From Coprococcus sp. (GTDB taxonomy: Bacteria; Bacillota; Clostridia; Lachnospirales; Lachnospiraceae): a DNA stretch of 63,963 bases. Positions 34,015 through 41,952 of the stretch are shown here, in pieces. Position 1 is the first letter of the stretch; every line of letters begins with the position of its first letter. The translations under genes and the position numbers were made by a program. A model generated the notes under the pieces. The model was not told the origin of the DNA and made no database searches. It worked only from the letters and a program-made list of their open reading frames with translations. The stretch is from assembly GCA_016297495.1 (NCBI GenBank), contig JAEDGN010000006.1:1-63963 (forward strand), in the 5' to 3' direction.

Positions 34015-34416
34015 ATGAAGAAGAAGTTAGTGGCCTGCATGGCCGTTATCATGTCGGTGCTGGCGTTGTCCGGCTGCGACTCACAGCTGGGCAGCAAACT
34101 TGCCAGAGCCGGTATGAATACAGTGATGGGTATGGGAACAGTATTTGTTATCCTCATATTCATTGCGTTTATTATTTCAAGATTTAAGTATATAGCCAGA
34201 CTGGAAACGTGGATCAAAAACCGTGGCCAAAAGAATGAGGTGCAGCCTGTTCTTCAGGAAGCTGCAGCGGAAGAGGTTGTGCCTGAAGAAAAGGATATGA
34301 CAGATGATCTGGCACTGGTGGCTGTCATTACAGCAGCATTGGCCGCATCCCTTGAAATATCACCGGACAAGCTGGTTGTCCGCTCAATACGAAGAAAAAA
34401 TACAAACCGCTGGTAG
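34015..34416 (+). CDS. OadG-family subunit of Na+ pump decarboxylase, lipoprotein-like
   Basis: A 133-residue small subunit that holds the complex together at the membrane. It starts with a signal ending in LALSGCDS, a good lipobox, then a second hydrophobic segment (about residues 38-58, MGMGTVFVILIFIAFIISRF). The C-terminus (AAALAASLEI, RSIRRKNTNRW) is typical of OadG/GcdC subunits. The ATG at 34015 follows AGGCGG by eight bases; GTG at 34006 abuts that site. A lipidated OadG would be unusual for textbook examples. Confidence 0.8.
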   Translation: MKKKLVACMAVIMSVLALSGCDSQLGSKLARAGMNTVMGMGTVFVILIFIAFIISRFKYIARLETWIKNRGQKNEVQPVLQEAAAEEVVPEEKDMTDDLALVAVITAALAASLEISPDKLVVRSIRRKNTNRW

Positions 34417-34428
34417 GAGGAAATATTC

Positions 34429-34803
34429 ATGAAAAATTATATTGTGACAGTGAACGGCGTCAGCTATGAAGTGTCTGTTGAAGAAGTTGGAGAAAGCCAG
34501 GCAGCACCGGCTGCTGTAAAAGCTGCACCTGCCGCAGCACCAAAAGCCGCTGCGGCACCAAAGAAAAAAGCTGCATCCGGCGCAGCCGGTGCTGTGAAGA
34601 TATCTGCACCGATGCCGGGTAAGATTGTTACGGTAAAGAAAAATGCCGGAGCCTCTGTGAAGAAGGGAGAGGTTATTCTTGTTCTTGAAGCCATGAAGAT
34701 GGAAAATGAAATCGTTGCACCACAGGATGGCGTTGTTGCATCTGTAGATGTTGCAGCCGGTGATGCAGTTGAGGCCGGCGATGTTCTTGCAACCTTGAAT
34801 TAA
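34429..34803 (+). CDS. biotin carboxyl carrier protein of the Na+ pump
   Basis: A 124-residue carrier. The N-terminal part (YIVTVNGVSYEVSVEEV) is followed by a flexible Ala/Pro/Lys linker (about residues 24-52) and a biotinyl domain with the EAMKMENEI motif; biotin would be attached to Lys90. It shuttles CO2 from the carboxyltransferases to the membrane beta subunit. AGGAGG precedes the ATG. Confidence 0.95.
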   Translation: MKNYIVTVNGVSYEVSVEEVGESQAAPAAVKAAPAAAPKAAAAPKKKAASGAAGAVKISAPMPGKIVTVKKNAGASVKKGEVILVLEAMKMENEIVAPQDGVVASVDVAAGDAVEAGDVLATLN

Positions 34804-34845
34804 TGGCTGCAGCAGAACATTTTCATCTACGTGGGAGGTTCCAAT

Positions 34846-36003
34846 ATGGATTATATTTTTACAACCCTGGGCAATCTTATTCATCAGTCGGCATTTTTTA
34901 ATCTGACCTGGGGCAATCTGATCATGGTTCTGGTGGCCTGTATCTTTCTGTATCTGGCCATAGGAAAGGGCTATGAACCATTGCTGCTGGTGCCGATTTC
35001 CTTTGGTATGCTGCTGGTGAATCTGTACCCGGATATTATGAAGACTGTGGAGGAAGCGGCCGCTGACGGCAGTGTATCCGCAGGTTTACTGCATTATTTT
35101 TATCTTGGTGATGAATGGGGAATATGGCCGTCACTGATCTTTCTCGGTGTTGGTGCCATGACGGATTTTGGGCCGCTGATTGCCAATCCCGCCAGTTTTC
35201 TCCTTGGTGCGGCCGCTCAGTTTGGCGTCTTTTTTGCATATATTGGCGCCATACTGCTTGGACTTGGTGATGAGGCCGCTGCGGCTGTTTCCATTATTGG
35301 CGGTGCGGATGGCCCGACATCAATTTTCCTTGCAAGTAAGCTGGGGCAGACAGCGTTGATGGGACCTATTGCCGTAGCAGCTTATTCCTATATGTCAATG
35401 GTACCGCTGATCCAGCCGCCGATTATGAGAGCCCTGACTACGAAAGAGGAGCGCTGCATCAAAATGGAACAGCTCCGTCCGGTATCGAAGCTTGAGAAGA
35501 TTCTGTTCCCGATTATCGTTACCATCGTTGTTGTGCTGATTCTTCCGTCAACAGCTCCTCTGCTTGGTATGCTCATGCTCGGCAATCTGTTCAGAGAATC
35601 TGGTGTTGTCAAGCAGTTATCAGAAACGGCATCCAATGCCATGATGTATATTATTGTTATTCTGCTTGGTACATCCGTCGGTGCGACAACCAGTGCCGAA
35701 GCTTTCCTTAACTGGACCACTATTAAAATCTTTGTGCTTGGTCTGGTTGCCTTTGCTGTTGGCACGGCTTCAGGTGTAATATTTGGCAAGATCATGTGCA
35801 AAGCGACCGGCGGCAAAGTGAATCCGCTGATTGGTGCAGCCGGTGTATCTGCAGTTCCAATGGCAGCCCGTGTTGCCCAGAAAGTAGGAGCAGAGGAAGA
35901 TCCGACCAATTTCCTGCTGATGCATGCTATGGGACCGAATGTGGCCGGCGTTATCGGTACAGCTGTGGCAGCGGGTATATTCATGGCGATTTTTGGTGTT
36001 TAG
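34846..36003 (+). CDS. Na+-translocating decarboxylase beta subunit
   Basis: Membrane subunit that decarboxylates carboxybiotin and exports Na+. The 385-residue protein has about nine membrane segments, the key motif GGADGPTSIF with the essential aspartate, and the C-terminal GAAGVSAVPMAARVAQ block with the conserved NPLIGAAG. The ATG at 34846 follows GGGAGG by seven bases; the GTG at 34831 is part of that site. It is the energy-coupling subunit of the operon. Confidence 0.93.
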   Translation: MDYIFTTLGNLIHQSAFFNLTWGNLIMVLVACIFLYLAIGKGYEPLLLVPISFGMLLVNLYPDIMKTVEEAAADGSVSAGLLHYFYLGDEWGIWPSLIFLGVGAMTDFGPLIANPASFLLGAAAQFGVFFAYIGAILLGLGDEAAAAVSIIGGADGPTSIFLASKLGQTALMGPIAVAAYSYMSMVPLIQPPIMRALTTKEERCIKMEQLRPVSKLEKILFPIIVTIVVVLILPSTAPLLGMLMLGNLFRESGVVKQLSETASNAMMYIIVILLGTSVGATTSAEAFLNWTTIKIFVLGLVAFAVGTASGVIFGKIMCKATGGKVNPLIGAAGVSAVPMAARVAQKVGAEEDPTNFLLMHAMGPNVAGVIGTAVAAGIFMAIFGV

Positions 36004-36059
36004 GCAATACAGCCGTGTAAAGGTTTTGACCAAGAAATTGTTTAGATAGGAGAAAGATT

Positions 36060-37472
36060 ATGTCTGAAATAAAGAAAAAACCAGTGGGCATTACGGAAAC
36101 GATCCTGCGTGATGCTCATCAGTCACAGATCGCTACCCGTATGACAACGGAACAGATGCTGCCGATCATCGATAAAATGGATCAGGTCGGCTATCACTCA
36201 GTTGAGTGCTGGGGCGGCGCCACATTTGATGCCAGTCTGCGTTTTTTAAAGGAGGATCCGTGGGAGCGGCTTCGTAAGCTTCGGGATGGTTTTAAACATA
36301 CAAAGCTTCAGATGCTTTTCAGGGGACAGAATATTCTTGGGTACCGTCATTATGCGGATGACGTGGTAGAATATTTTGTTCAGAAATCCATTGCCAATGG
36401 CATTGATATTATTCGTATTTTTGATGCCCTGAACGATCTTCGCAATCTGGAGACTTCTGTAAAAGCCTGTAAAAAAGAAGGAGGACATGCCCAGATTGCT
36501 CTGTGTTATACACTGGGAGAGGCCTATACCCTTGATTATTGGAAAGAGATCGCAAAACGTATTGAGGAGATGGGCGCGGATTCTATCTGTATCAAAGATA
36601 TGGCAGGTCTCCTGGTGCCTTACAGGGCACAGGAACTGGTGACAGCGCTGAAGGAATCCACATCCCTGCCTATTCAGCTGCATACCCATTACACCAGCGG
36701 TGTCGCTTCCATGACTTACATGAAGGCTGTTGAAGCGGGCTGTGATGTCATTGATACTGCCATGTCACCGTTTGCTCTTGGTACAAGTCAGCCTGCGACG
36801 GAAGTTATGTGTGAAACTTTCAGAGGTACGGAATATGATCCGGGATTTGACCAGAAACTTCTGGCTGGGATTGCTGACTATTTCCGTCCGATCCAGGAGG
36901 ATGCCTTAAAGAGCGGCTTGCTGAATCCAAAGGTACTGGGTGTTAATATTAAGACTTTGATGTATCAGGTTCCGGGAGGTATGCTGTCCAATCTTGTATC
37001 ACAGTTAAAGGATGCCCATGCAGAAGATAAATACTACGAGGTACTGGAAGAGATTCCGCGTGTCCGTAAAGATTTTGGCGAGCCGCCGCTGGTGACGCCG
37101 TCTTCACAGATCGTTGGAACCCAGGCTGTACTGAATGTATTAATGGGTGAAAGATATAAGATGATCACAAAGGAGAGCAAAGCCCTTCTTCATGGGGAAT
37201 ATGGACAGACTGTCAAACCGTTTAATCCGGAAGTACAGAAAAAAGCCTGCGGCGATGAAGAACCGATTACCTGCAGGCCGGCAGATCTTCTGAAGCCGGA
37301 ACTGGATGATATGGAAAAGGAAATGGCGCGCTATAAACAGCAGGATGAAGACGTCCTGTCCTATGCATTGTTCCCACAGGTTGCGATGGAATTCTTCAGA
37401 TATCGTGAAGCACAGCAGGATAAAGTGGATCCGGAATGTGCAGATACGGCATCCGGCGCTTATCCGGTTTAA
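36060..37472 (+). CDS. oxaloacetate decarboxylase alpha / pyruvate carboxyltransferase (5S-like) subunit
   Basis: A 470-residue carboxyltransferase of the HMGL-like TIM-barrel fold followed by the conserved carboxylase domain. ETILRDAHQSQIATRM (metal-binding aspartate), CIKDMAGLL (the lysine that becomes carboxylated) and LHTHYTSG (metal-binding histidines) are present. It lacks the C-terminal biotinyl domain of OadA, so it depends on the separate carrier encoded in the operon. It would transfer carboxyl groups between pyruvate/oxaloacetate and biotin. AGGAG precedes the ATG. Confidence 0.92.
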   Translation: MSEIKKKPVGITETILRDAHQSQIATRMTTEQMLPIIDKMDQVGYHSVECWGGATFDASLRFLKEDPWERLRKLRDGFKHTKLQMLFRGQNILGYRHYADDVVEYFVQKSIANGIDIIRIFDALNDLRNLETSVKACKKEGGHAQIALCYTLGEAYTLDYWKEIAKRIEEMGADSICIKDMAGLLVPYRAQELVTALKESTSLPIQLHTHYTSGVASMTYMKAVEAGCDVIDTAMSPFALGTSQPATEVMCETFRGTEYDPGFDQKLLAGIADYFRPIQEDALKSGLLNPKVLGVNIKTLMYQVPGGMLSNLVSQLKDAHAEDKYYEVLEEIPRVRKDFGEPPLVTPSSQIVGTQAVLNVLMGERYKMITKESKALLHGEYGQTVKPFNPEVQKKACGDEEPITCRPADLLKPELDDMEKEMARYKQQDEDVLSYALFPQVAMEFFRYREAQQDKVDPECADTASGAYPV

Positions 37473-37629
37473 ATTGGTTCATCCAATCGCGTTATATTAT
37501 TAACACTTAATAAAAAATAAAACGGATTGACTTAAAAAAGATAAACCGGTATTGTGAACAAAAAAAATCTGCAAAAACTCCGTTTTTTAAACAAAAAAAA
37601 GCGTATTTCTAAAAAAACATAAAAAGTAC

Positions 37630-37657
37630 TGTACAAAAGTAAAATACATGTTATAAT
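37630..37657 (+). promoter_or_regulatory. promoter of thiolase
   Basis: A perfect TATAAT at 37652-37657 with TGTACA 16 bases upstream. Transcription would begin near 37664. Confidence 0.6.
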
Positions 37658-37680
37658 AAAAGCATCACGGGGTTAATGCG

Positions 37681-37698
37681 ATGTTAATTAATTAACGA
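37681..37698. promoter_or_regulatory. Rex-like operator in the thiolase leader
   Basis: TGTTAA-TTAA-TTAACG matches the Rex redox-repressor pattern TTGTTAA-N4-TTAACAA at 12 of 14 fixed positions and contains the 14-bp perfect palindrome GTTAATTAATTAAC. It sits about 17 bases after the predicted transcript start, where bound repressor would block RNA polymerase. A weaker match (11 of 14) lies at 37731-37748. Confidence 0.6.
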
Positions 37699-37797
37699 GT
37701 GTTACGGACGATTCTTCTGAACAGTCTAGGTTGACAAGACATTAACGATGCGTGCAATCGGTTACTTTACATTTTTTATGAAAGGGAGAACAAAATC

Positions 37798-38979
37798 ATG
37801 GGAGAAATTGTAATTGCTAGTGCATGTAGAACAGCTATCGGTACATTTGGCGGTACATTAAAGGACGTTCCAGCAGCAGAACTTGGTGCTCTTGTTGTTA
37901 AGGAAGCTGTTAAGAGAGCAGGCATCAAACCTGAACAGGTTGATGAAGTTATCTTCGGTAACGTATTACAGGCTGGTCTTGGACAGAATATCGCTCGTCA
38001 GGTTACCTTAAAAGCAGGTTTACCAATCGAGACAACTGCTATGACAATCAACATCGTTTGCGGTTCCGGTCTGAAGAGCGTTGCTCTTGCAGCTAACCAG
38101 ATTCTTGCAGGCGAATCCGAAATCGTTGTCTGCGGTGGTACAGAGAACATGAGTGCTGCTCCTTATGCTATTCCAAGTGCTCGTTGGGGCGCAAGAATGA
38201 ACAACAACAAGATCGTTGACGTTATGGTTAATGATGGTCTGTGGGATGCATTCAATCAGTATCATATGGGTATCACAGCTGAAAACGTTGCAGAACAGTA
38301 TGGTCTTACAAGAGAAATGCAGGATGAGTTTGCAGTAGCTTCTCAGGCTAAGGCTGAAGCAGCTATCAAGGCCGGCAAGTTCAAAGATGAGATCGTTCCT
38401 GTTGTTATCCATGGCAAGAAGGGTGACGTTGTATTTGATACAGATGAGCATCCAAAATTCGGCACAACAATTGAGAAGGTTGCTAAATTAAAACCAGCTT
38501 TCAAGAAAGATGGCGGTACAGTTACAGCAGCTAATGCTTCAGGTATTAACGACAGTGCAGCAGCTCTGGTAGTTATGACAAAAGAAAAAGCTGAAGAATT
38601 AGGCATCAAACCTCTTGCAACAATCGTTTCCTACGCTACAGGCGGTGTAGATCCTTCAGTTATGGGTATCGGACCTGTTCCGGCTTGCAGAAAGGCTATG
38701 GCTAAGGCTGGTTTAACAATCAATGATATCGATCTGATCGAAGCTAACGAAGCATTCGCAGCTCAGTCTCTGGCAGTAGCAAGAGATCTTGAATTCGATA
38801 TGAGTAAAGTTAACGTTAACGGTGGTGCAATTGCTCTTGGTCATCCAATCGGTGCATCAGGTGCCAGAATCCTTGTTACACTGTTATACGAACTGCAGAA
38901 GAGAGAAGACGCTAAGACAGGTCTTGCTACACTGTGTATCGGTGGCGGCCAGGGTCAGTGCGTAATCGTTAGAAAGTAA
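37798..38979 (+). CDS. thl: acetyl-CoA C-acetyltransferase (thiolase)
   Basis: Condenses two acetyl-CoA to acetoacetyl-CoA, the entry to butyrate-type fermentation. The 393-residue protein has the acyl-accepting C88 (VCGSGLKSV), H349 (ALGHPIGASG) and C380 (LCIGGGQG). Codon use is markedly biased compared with neighbours, a sign of very high expression, as also seen in gap. AAAGGGAG lies upstream of the ATG. None of the later butyrate genes is adjacent; a terminator follows directly, so it is a single-gene unit. Confidence 0.96.
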   Translation: MGEIVIASACRTAIGTFGGTLKDVPAAELGALVVKEAVKRAGIKPEQVDEVIFGNVLQAGLGQNIARQVTLKAGLPIETTAMTINIVCGSGLKSVALAANQILAGESEIVVCGGTENMSAAPYAIPSARWGARMNNNKIVDVMVNDGLWDAFNQYHMGITAENVAEQYGLTREMQDEFAVASQAKAEAAIKAGKFKDEIVPVVIHGKKGDVVFDTDEHPKFGTTIEKVAKLKPAFKKDGGTVTAANASGINDSAAALVVMTKEKAEELGIKPLATIVSYATGGVDPSVMGIGPVPACRKAMAKAGLTINDIDLIEANEAFAAQSLAVARDLEFDMSKVNVNGGAIALGHPIGASGARILVTLLYELQKREDAKTGLATLCIGGGQGQCVIVRK

Positions 38980-39016
38980 TTTCCATTTTTTTCTGACATA
39001 CATAAGTGATAAACAG

Positions 39017-39049
39017 GCGGAACGCAATTTGAGCGTTCCGCTTTTCTTT
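39017..39049 (+). terminator. terminator after thiolase
   Basis: GCGGAACGC and GCGTTCCGC form a perfect 9-bp stem with a seven-base loop, followed by TTTTCTTT. Confidence 0.9.
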
Positions 39050-39051
39050 GC

Positions 39052-39080
39052 TTGCGGGATTGATGATTCTGTGATATGAT
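39052..39080 (+). promoter_or_regulatory. promoter of the RpiR regulator gene
   Basis: TTGCGG and TATGAT are spaced by 17 bases, immediately after the thiolase terminator and about 33 bases before the ATG. Confidence 0.55.
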
Positions 39081-39112
39081 ATAACGGACTGATGAAAAAT
39101 TTGGAGGCAAAT

Positions 39113-39982
39113 ATGGACACATCGGCAGATGTTCTGGAATTGATAGAGGAATCATATAGGACATTCAGTAAGGGACAGCGTTATATTGCTGATTATATCT
39201 GCAGCAATTATGATAAAGCTGTAGATATGACGGCTGCGCGTCTTGGGAAAATTGTGGGGGTAAGTGAATCTACTGTTGTTCGTTTTGCAACAGAATTGGG
39301 TTTTAAGGGGTACCCTCAGTTTCAGAAGGCTTTGGGGGAACTGGTGAAGCAGCGGCTCAGCTCAGTACAGAGAATTTCATTGACCTATGACCGCCTTTCT
39401 GAAAGTGAAGATCTTGTTTCTTCAGTGATTCACAATGATATTCAGAATCTTAAGAGAACAGAAGAATTAATAGACCGCAGAGCTTTCAATCAGGCTATCG
39501 ATCTTATTGGCAATGCCAGGAAGATATATGTTATTGGAGGACGAAGCTGCGGTACGCTGGCTTCATTTTTGAGTTATTACCTGAGCTACATTTTTGAAGA
39601 CGTCAGGCTGATACGGTCTGACAGCGAGACAGAATCGATTGAAGAGATTCATCGGATCAATGAACGGGATGTGATTATAGCCATCAGCTTTCCGCGTTAT
39701 TCTATGAAGACGATTCAGACAGTTTCATTTGCCCGCAATCAAAAGGCGAAGATTATTGCTATCACCGATGGGGAGCAGTCTCCATTGGCAAAATATTCAG
39801 ATTGCTCTATATATGCCGGAAGTGATATGGTATCTTTTGTAGATTCTCTGGTGGCACCGCTCAGTGTTGTGAATGCCATGCTGGCAGCCCTGAGTATGCG
39901 GTATAAGGATTCTGTCATCAATACGATGAAATCAATGGAATCCATATGGAATAAGCTGAATGAATACGAGCACCTTGATTAA
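39113..39982 (+). CDS. MurR/RpiR family transcriptional regulator
   Basis: A 289-residue regulator with an N-terminal helix-turn-helix (LGKIVGVSESTVVRFATELGFKGYPQFQ, about residues 42-69) and a C-terminal sugar-isomerase (SIS) domain (KIYVIGGRSCG, VIIAISFPRYS) that usually senses a phosphosugar. No sugar operon is next to it, so its targets are not evident. The ATG at 39113 follows GGAGG; an ATG at 39092 lies before that site. Confidence 0.93.
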   Translation: MDTSADVLELIEESYRTFSKGQRYIADYICSNYDKAVDMTAARLGKIVGVSESTVVRFATELGFKGYPQFQKALGELVKQRLSSVQRISLTYDRLSESEDLVSSVIHNDIQNLKRTEELIDRRAFNQAIDLIGNARKIYVIGGRSCGTLASFLSYYLSYIFEDVRLIRSDSETESIEEIHRINERDVIIAISFPRYSMKTIQTVSFARNQKAKIIAITDGEQSPLAKYSDCSIYAGSDMVSFVDSLVAPLSVVNAMLAALSMRYKDSVINTMKSMESIWNKLNEYEHLD

Positions 39983-40003
39983 GGTGCCTAAATGAGGTTT
40001 CTT

Positions 40004-41251
40004 ATGAGGAAGATAGTAGTGATTGGCGGTGGTGCTGCAGGAATGTTCGCTGCCATATGGGCATCGGAAGGCGGCGCGGAAGTGCATATTTATGAGCATA
40101 ATGAAAAGCTGGGGAAGAAATTGTATATTACCGGTAAGGGACGATGCAATGTGACAAATGGCTGTGAAGATGTGGATGAATTATTCCGCAGTATCATATC
40201 TAATCCGCGTTTTTTGTATTCGGCTTTTTATACTTTCAGCAATCAGGATATGATGCGTTATCTGACAGGACTCGGTCTTCCTCTTAAGACGGAGCGCGGG
40301 CAGCGGGTTTTTCCGGCTTCTGACAAATCATCAGATGTTATCAGAGCATTAACAGATGCTTTGAAAAAGAATAAAGTCCATATACATCTGAATCAGGAAG
40401 TCACAGAACTTCTGATGGAGGATGGGCACATAGAAGGTATATGTCTGGCGAATGGTGAACAGATTGGGGCAGATGCGGTTATTTTGGCAACCGGCGGCAT
40501 GTCCTATGCATCGACAGGCTCCACGGGAGATGGATATCGAATGGCGGAGGCTGCCGGGCATCATGTGACACCTTTGAATCCTTCTCTGGTTCCTATGAAT
40601 ATCAAGGAGGAATGGTGCCGTCAGCTTCAGGGCCTTTCCCTCAAGAATATTTCCTTTTCGTTGCAGCAGGGCAAAAAGGCCTTTTTTAAGGATTTTGGTG
40701 AGATGATGTTTACTCATTTTGGCATCACAGGTCCGGTTGTTTTAAGCGGCAGTACCTGTATTGCTCCAAGATTGAAGAAAGGTCCGGTTGCAGCTGTAAT
40801 TGATCTGAAACCGTCTCTGACAGAAGAGCAGCTGGATGCACGCATTCTCCGGGATTTTGATAAAAATATCAATAGGCAGATACGGAATTCATTATCGGAG
40901 CTGCTGCCTGCAAGCCTGATACCGGTTGTGATCGATCTTGCGGGAATAGATCCTTATCGAATCGTGCATGATATAACAAAACAGCAGCGTCAGCAGCTGG
41001 TATCTGTCATCAAACATCTGACCATGACGGTGACCGGTGTCCGTGGATTTAATGAGGCTATCATTACTCAGGGAGGGATCCGTGTAAAGGAGATTCATCC
41101 GGGGACTATGGCATCAAAGCTTGTTCAGGGACTGTACTTCGCCGGTGAAGTGATGGATCTGGATGCTGTGACCGGTGGCTATAATCTTCAGATTGCATGG
41201 TCTACAGCCTATATGGCCGGCAGGGCAGCCGCAGAGGGAATAGCTGAATAA
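40004..41251 (+). CDS. BaiN/HI0933-family NAD(P)/FAD-dependent oxidoreductase
   Basis: A 415-residue flavoprotein. The FAD-binding GGGAAGMFAA motif opens the protein, GKGRCNVTN is the family signature, and ATGGMSYASTGSTGDGYRMA and GEVMDLDAVTGGYNLQIAWSTA are later blocks. Relatives include BaiN, reported to act on bile-acid intermediates, but most members have unknown substrates and many gut and non-gut bacteria carry one. GAGG lies six bases before the ATG at 40004; an ATG at 39992 with AAGGTG before it is an alternative. Confidence 0.88.
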   Translation: MRKIVVIGGGAAGMFAAIWASEGGAEVHIYEHNEKLGKKLYITGKGRCNVTNGCEDVDELFRSIISNPRFLYSAFYTFSNQDMMRYLTGLGLPLKTERGQRVFPASDKSSDVIRALTDALKKNKVHIHLNQEVTELLMEDGHIEGICLANGEQIGADAVILATGGMSYASTGSTGDGYRMAEAAGHHVTPLNPSLVPMNIKEEWCRQLQGLSLKNISFSLQQGKKAFFKDFGEMMFTHFGITGPVVLSGSTCIAPRLKKGPVAAVIDLKPSLTEEQLDARILRDFDKNINRQIRNSLSELLPASLIPVVIDLAGIDPYRIVHDITKQQRQQLVSVIKHLTMTVTGVRGFNEAIITQGGIRVKEIHPGTMASKLVQGLYFAGEVMDLDAVTGGYNLQIAWSTAYMAGRAAAEGIAE

Positions 41252-41274
41252 ATAAAGATAAAGGAATGATTGGT

Positions 41275-41940
41275 ATGGGCAAAAATATTGCCATTGACGG
41301 ACCGGCAGGTGCCGGTAAAAGTACAATTGCCAGAATGTTGGCCGGACAATTGAATTATATTTATGTGGACACAGGTGCCATGTACCGGGCCATGGCTTTG
41401 TATATGATAGAACAAAAAGTGGACGTTACAGATATGCAGGCAGTAACCGGGGCCTGTGAAGATATCGTCATAGATATTCAGTACAGGAATGGCGCACAGC
41501 AGGTGATCCTGAACGGACGCAATGTCAATGATTATATTCGTACAGAGGAAGTCAGCCAGATGTCCAGCAGAATATCCGCACTGTCTGTTGTCAGGGACAA
41601 GCTTTTGCATCTGCAGCGTTCACTGGCAGATGCTTCAGATGTGATCATGGATGGACGGGATATCGGAACACATGTGCTTCCGAATGCGGATGTGAAAATC
41701 TATCTCACTGCCAGTTCCCATGTCCGTGCGCTTCGGCGTTATAAAGAACTGACAGAGAAGGGAACAGTCTGTACTCTGGAGAGCATAGAACAGGAAATCA
41801 TAGAGCGCGATCAGCGGGATATGAGCCGCTCCATTGCTCCGCTAAAGCAGGCGGAGGATGCGGTTCTTGTGGATACATCCGATATGAATATAGATGAAGT
41901 AGTCTCTTATCTGAACCAGTTGATCAGGCAGTCCATTTAA
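41275..41940 (+). CDS. cmk: cytidylate kinase
   Basis: Phosphorylates CMP and dCMP with ATP. The 221-residue protein begins with NIAIDGPAGAGKSTIA (P-loop), followed by YVDTGAMYRA and MDGRDIGTHVLPNADVKI, all typical. The ATG at 41275 follows AAGGA by nine bases. Together with the ispH-rpsA gene 12 bases downstream this is the conserved cmk-ispH/rpsA arrangement of Clostridia. Confidence 0.96.
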   Translation: MGKNIAIDGPAGAGKSTIARMLAGQLNYIYVDTGAMYRAMALYMIEQKVDVTDMQAVTGACEDIVIDIQYRNGAQQVILNGRNVNDYIRTEEVSQMSSRISALSVVRDKLLHLQRSLADASDVIMDGRDIGTHVLPNADVKIYLTASSHVRALRRYKELTEKGTVCTLESIEQEIIERDQRDMSRSIAPLKQAEDAVLVDTSDMNIDEVVSYLNQLIRQSI

Positions 41941-41952
41941 AGGGAGATATTG

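Larger units (their letters stand above)
37473..37797. other. 325-base non-coding region before thiolase
   Basis: Holds no gene. It is very A/T-rich in its first half and carries at least one strong promoter and a Rex-like operator described separately. A second promoter-like pair (TTGACT and TATTGT, 17 bases apart) lies near 37527-37555. The message leader would be about 130 bases long, long enough for further regulation. Confidence 0.6.
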
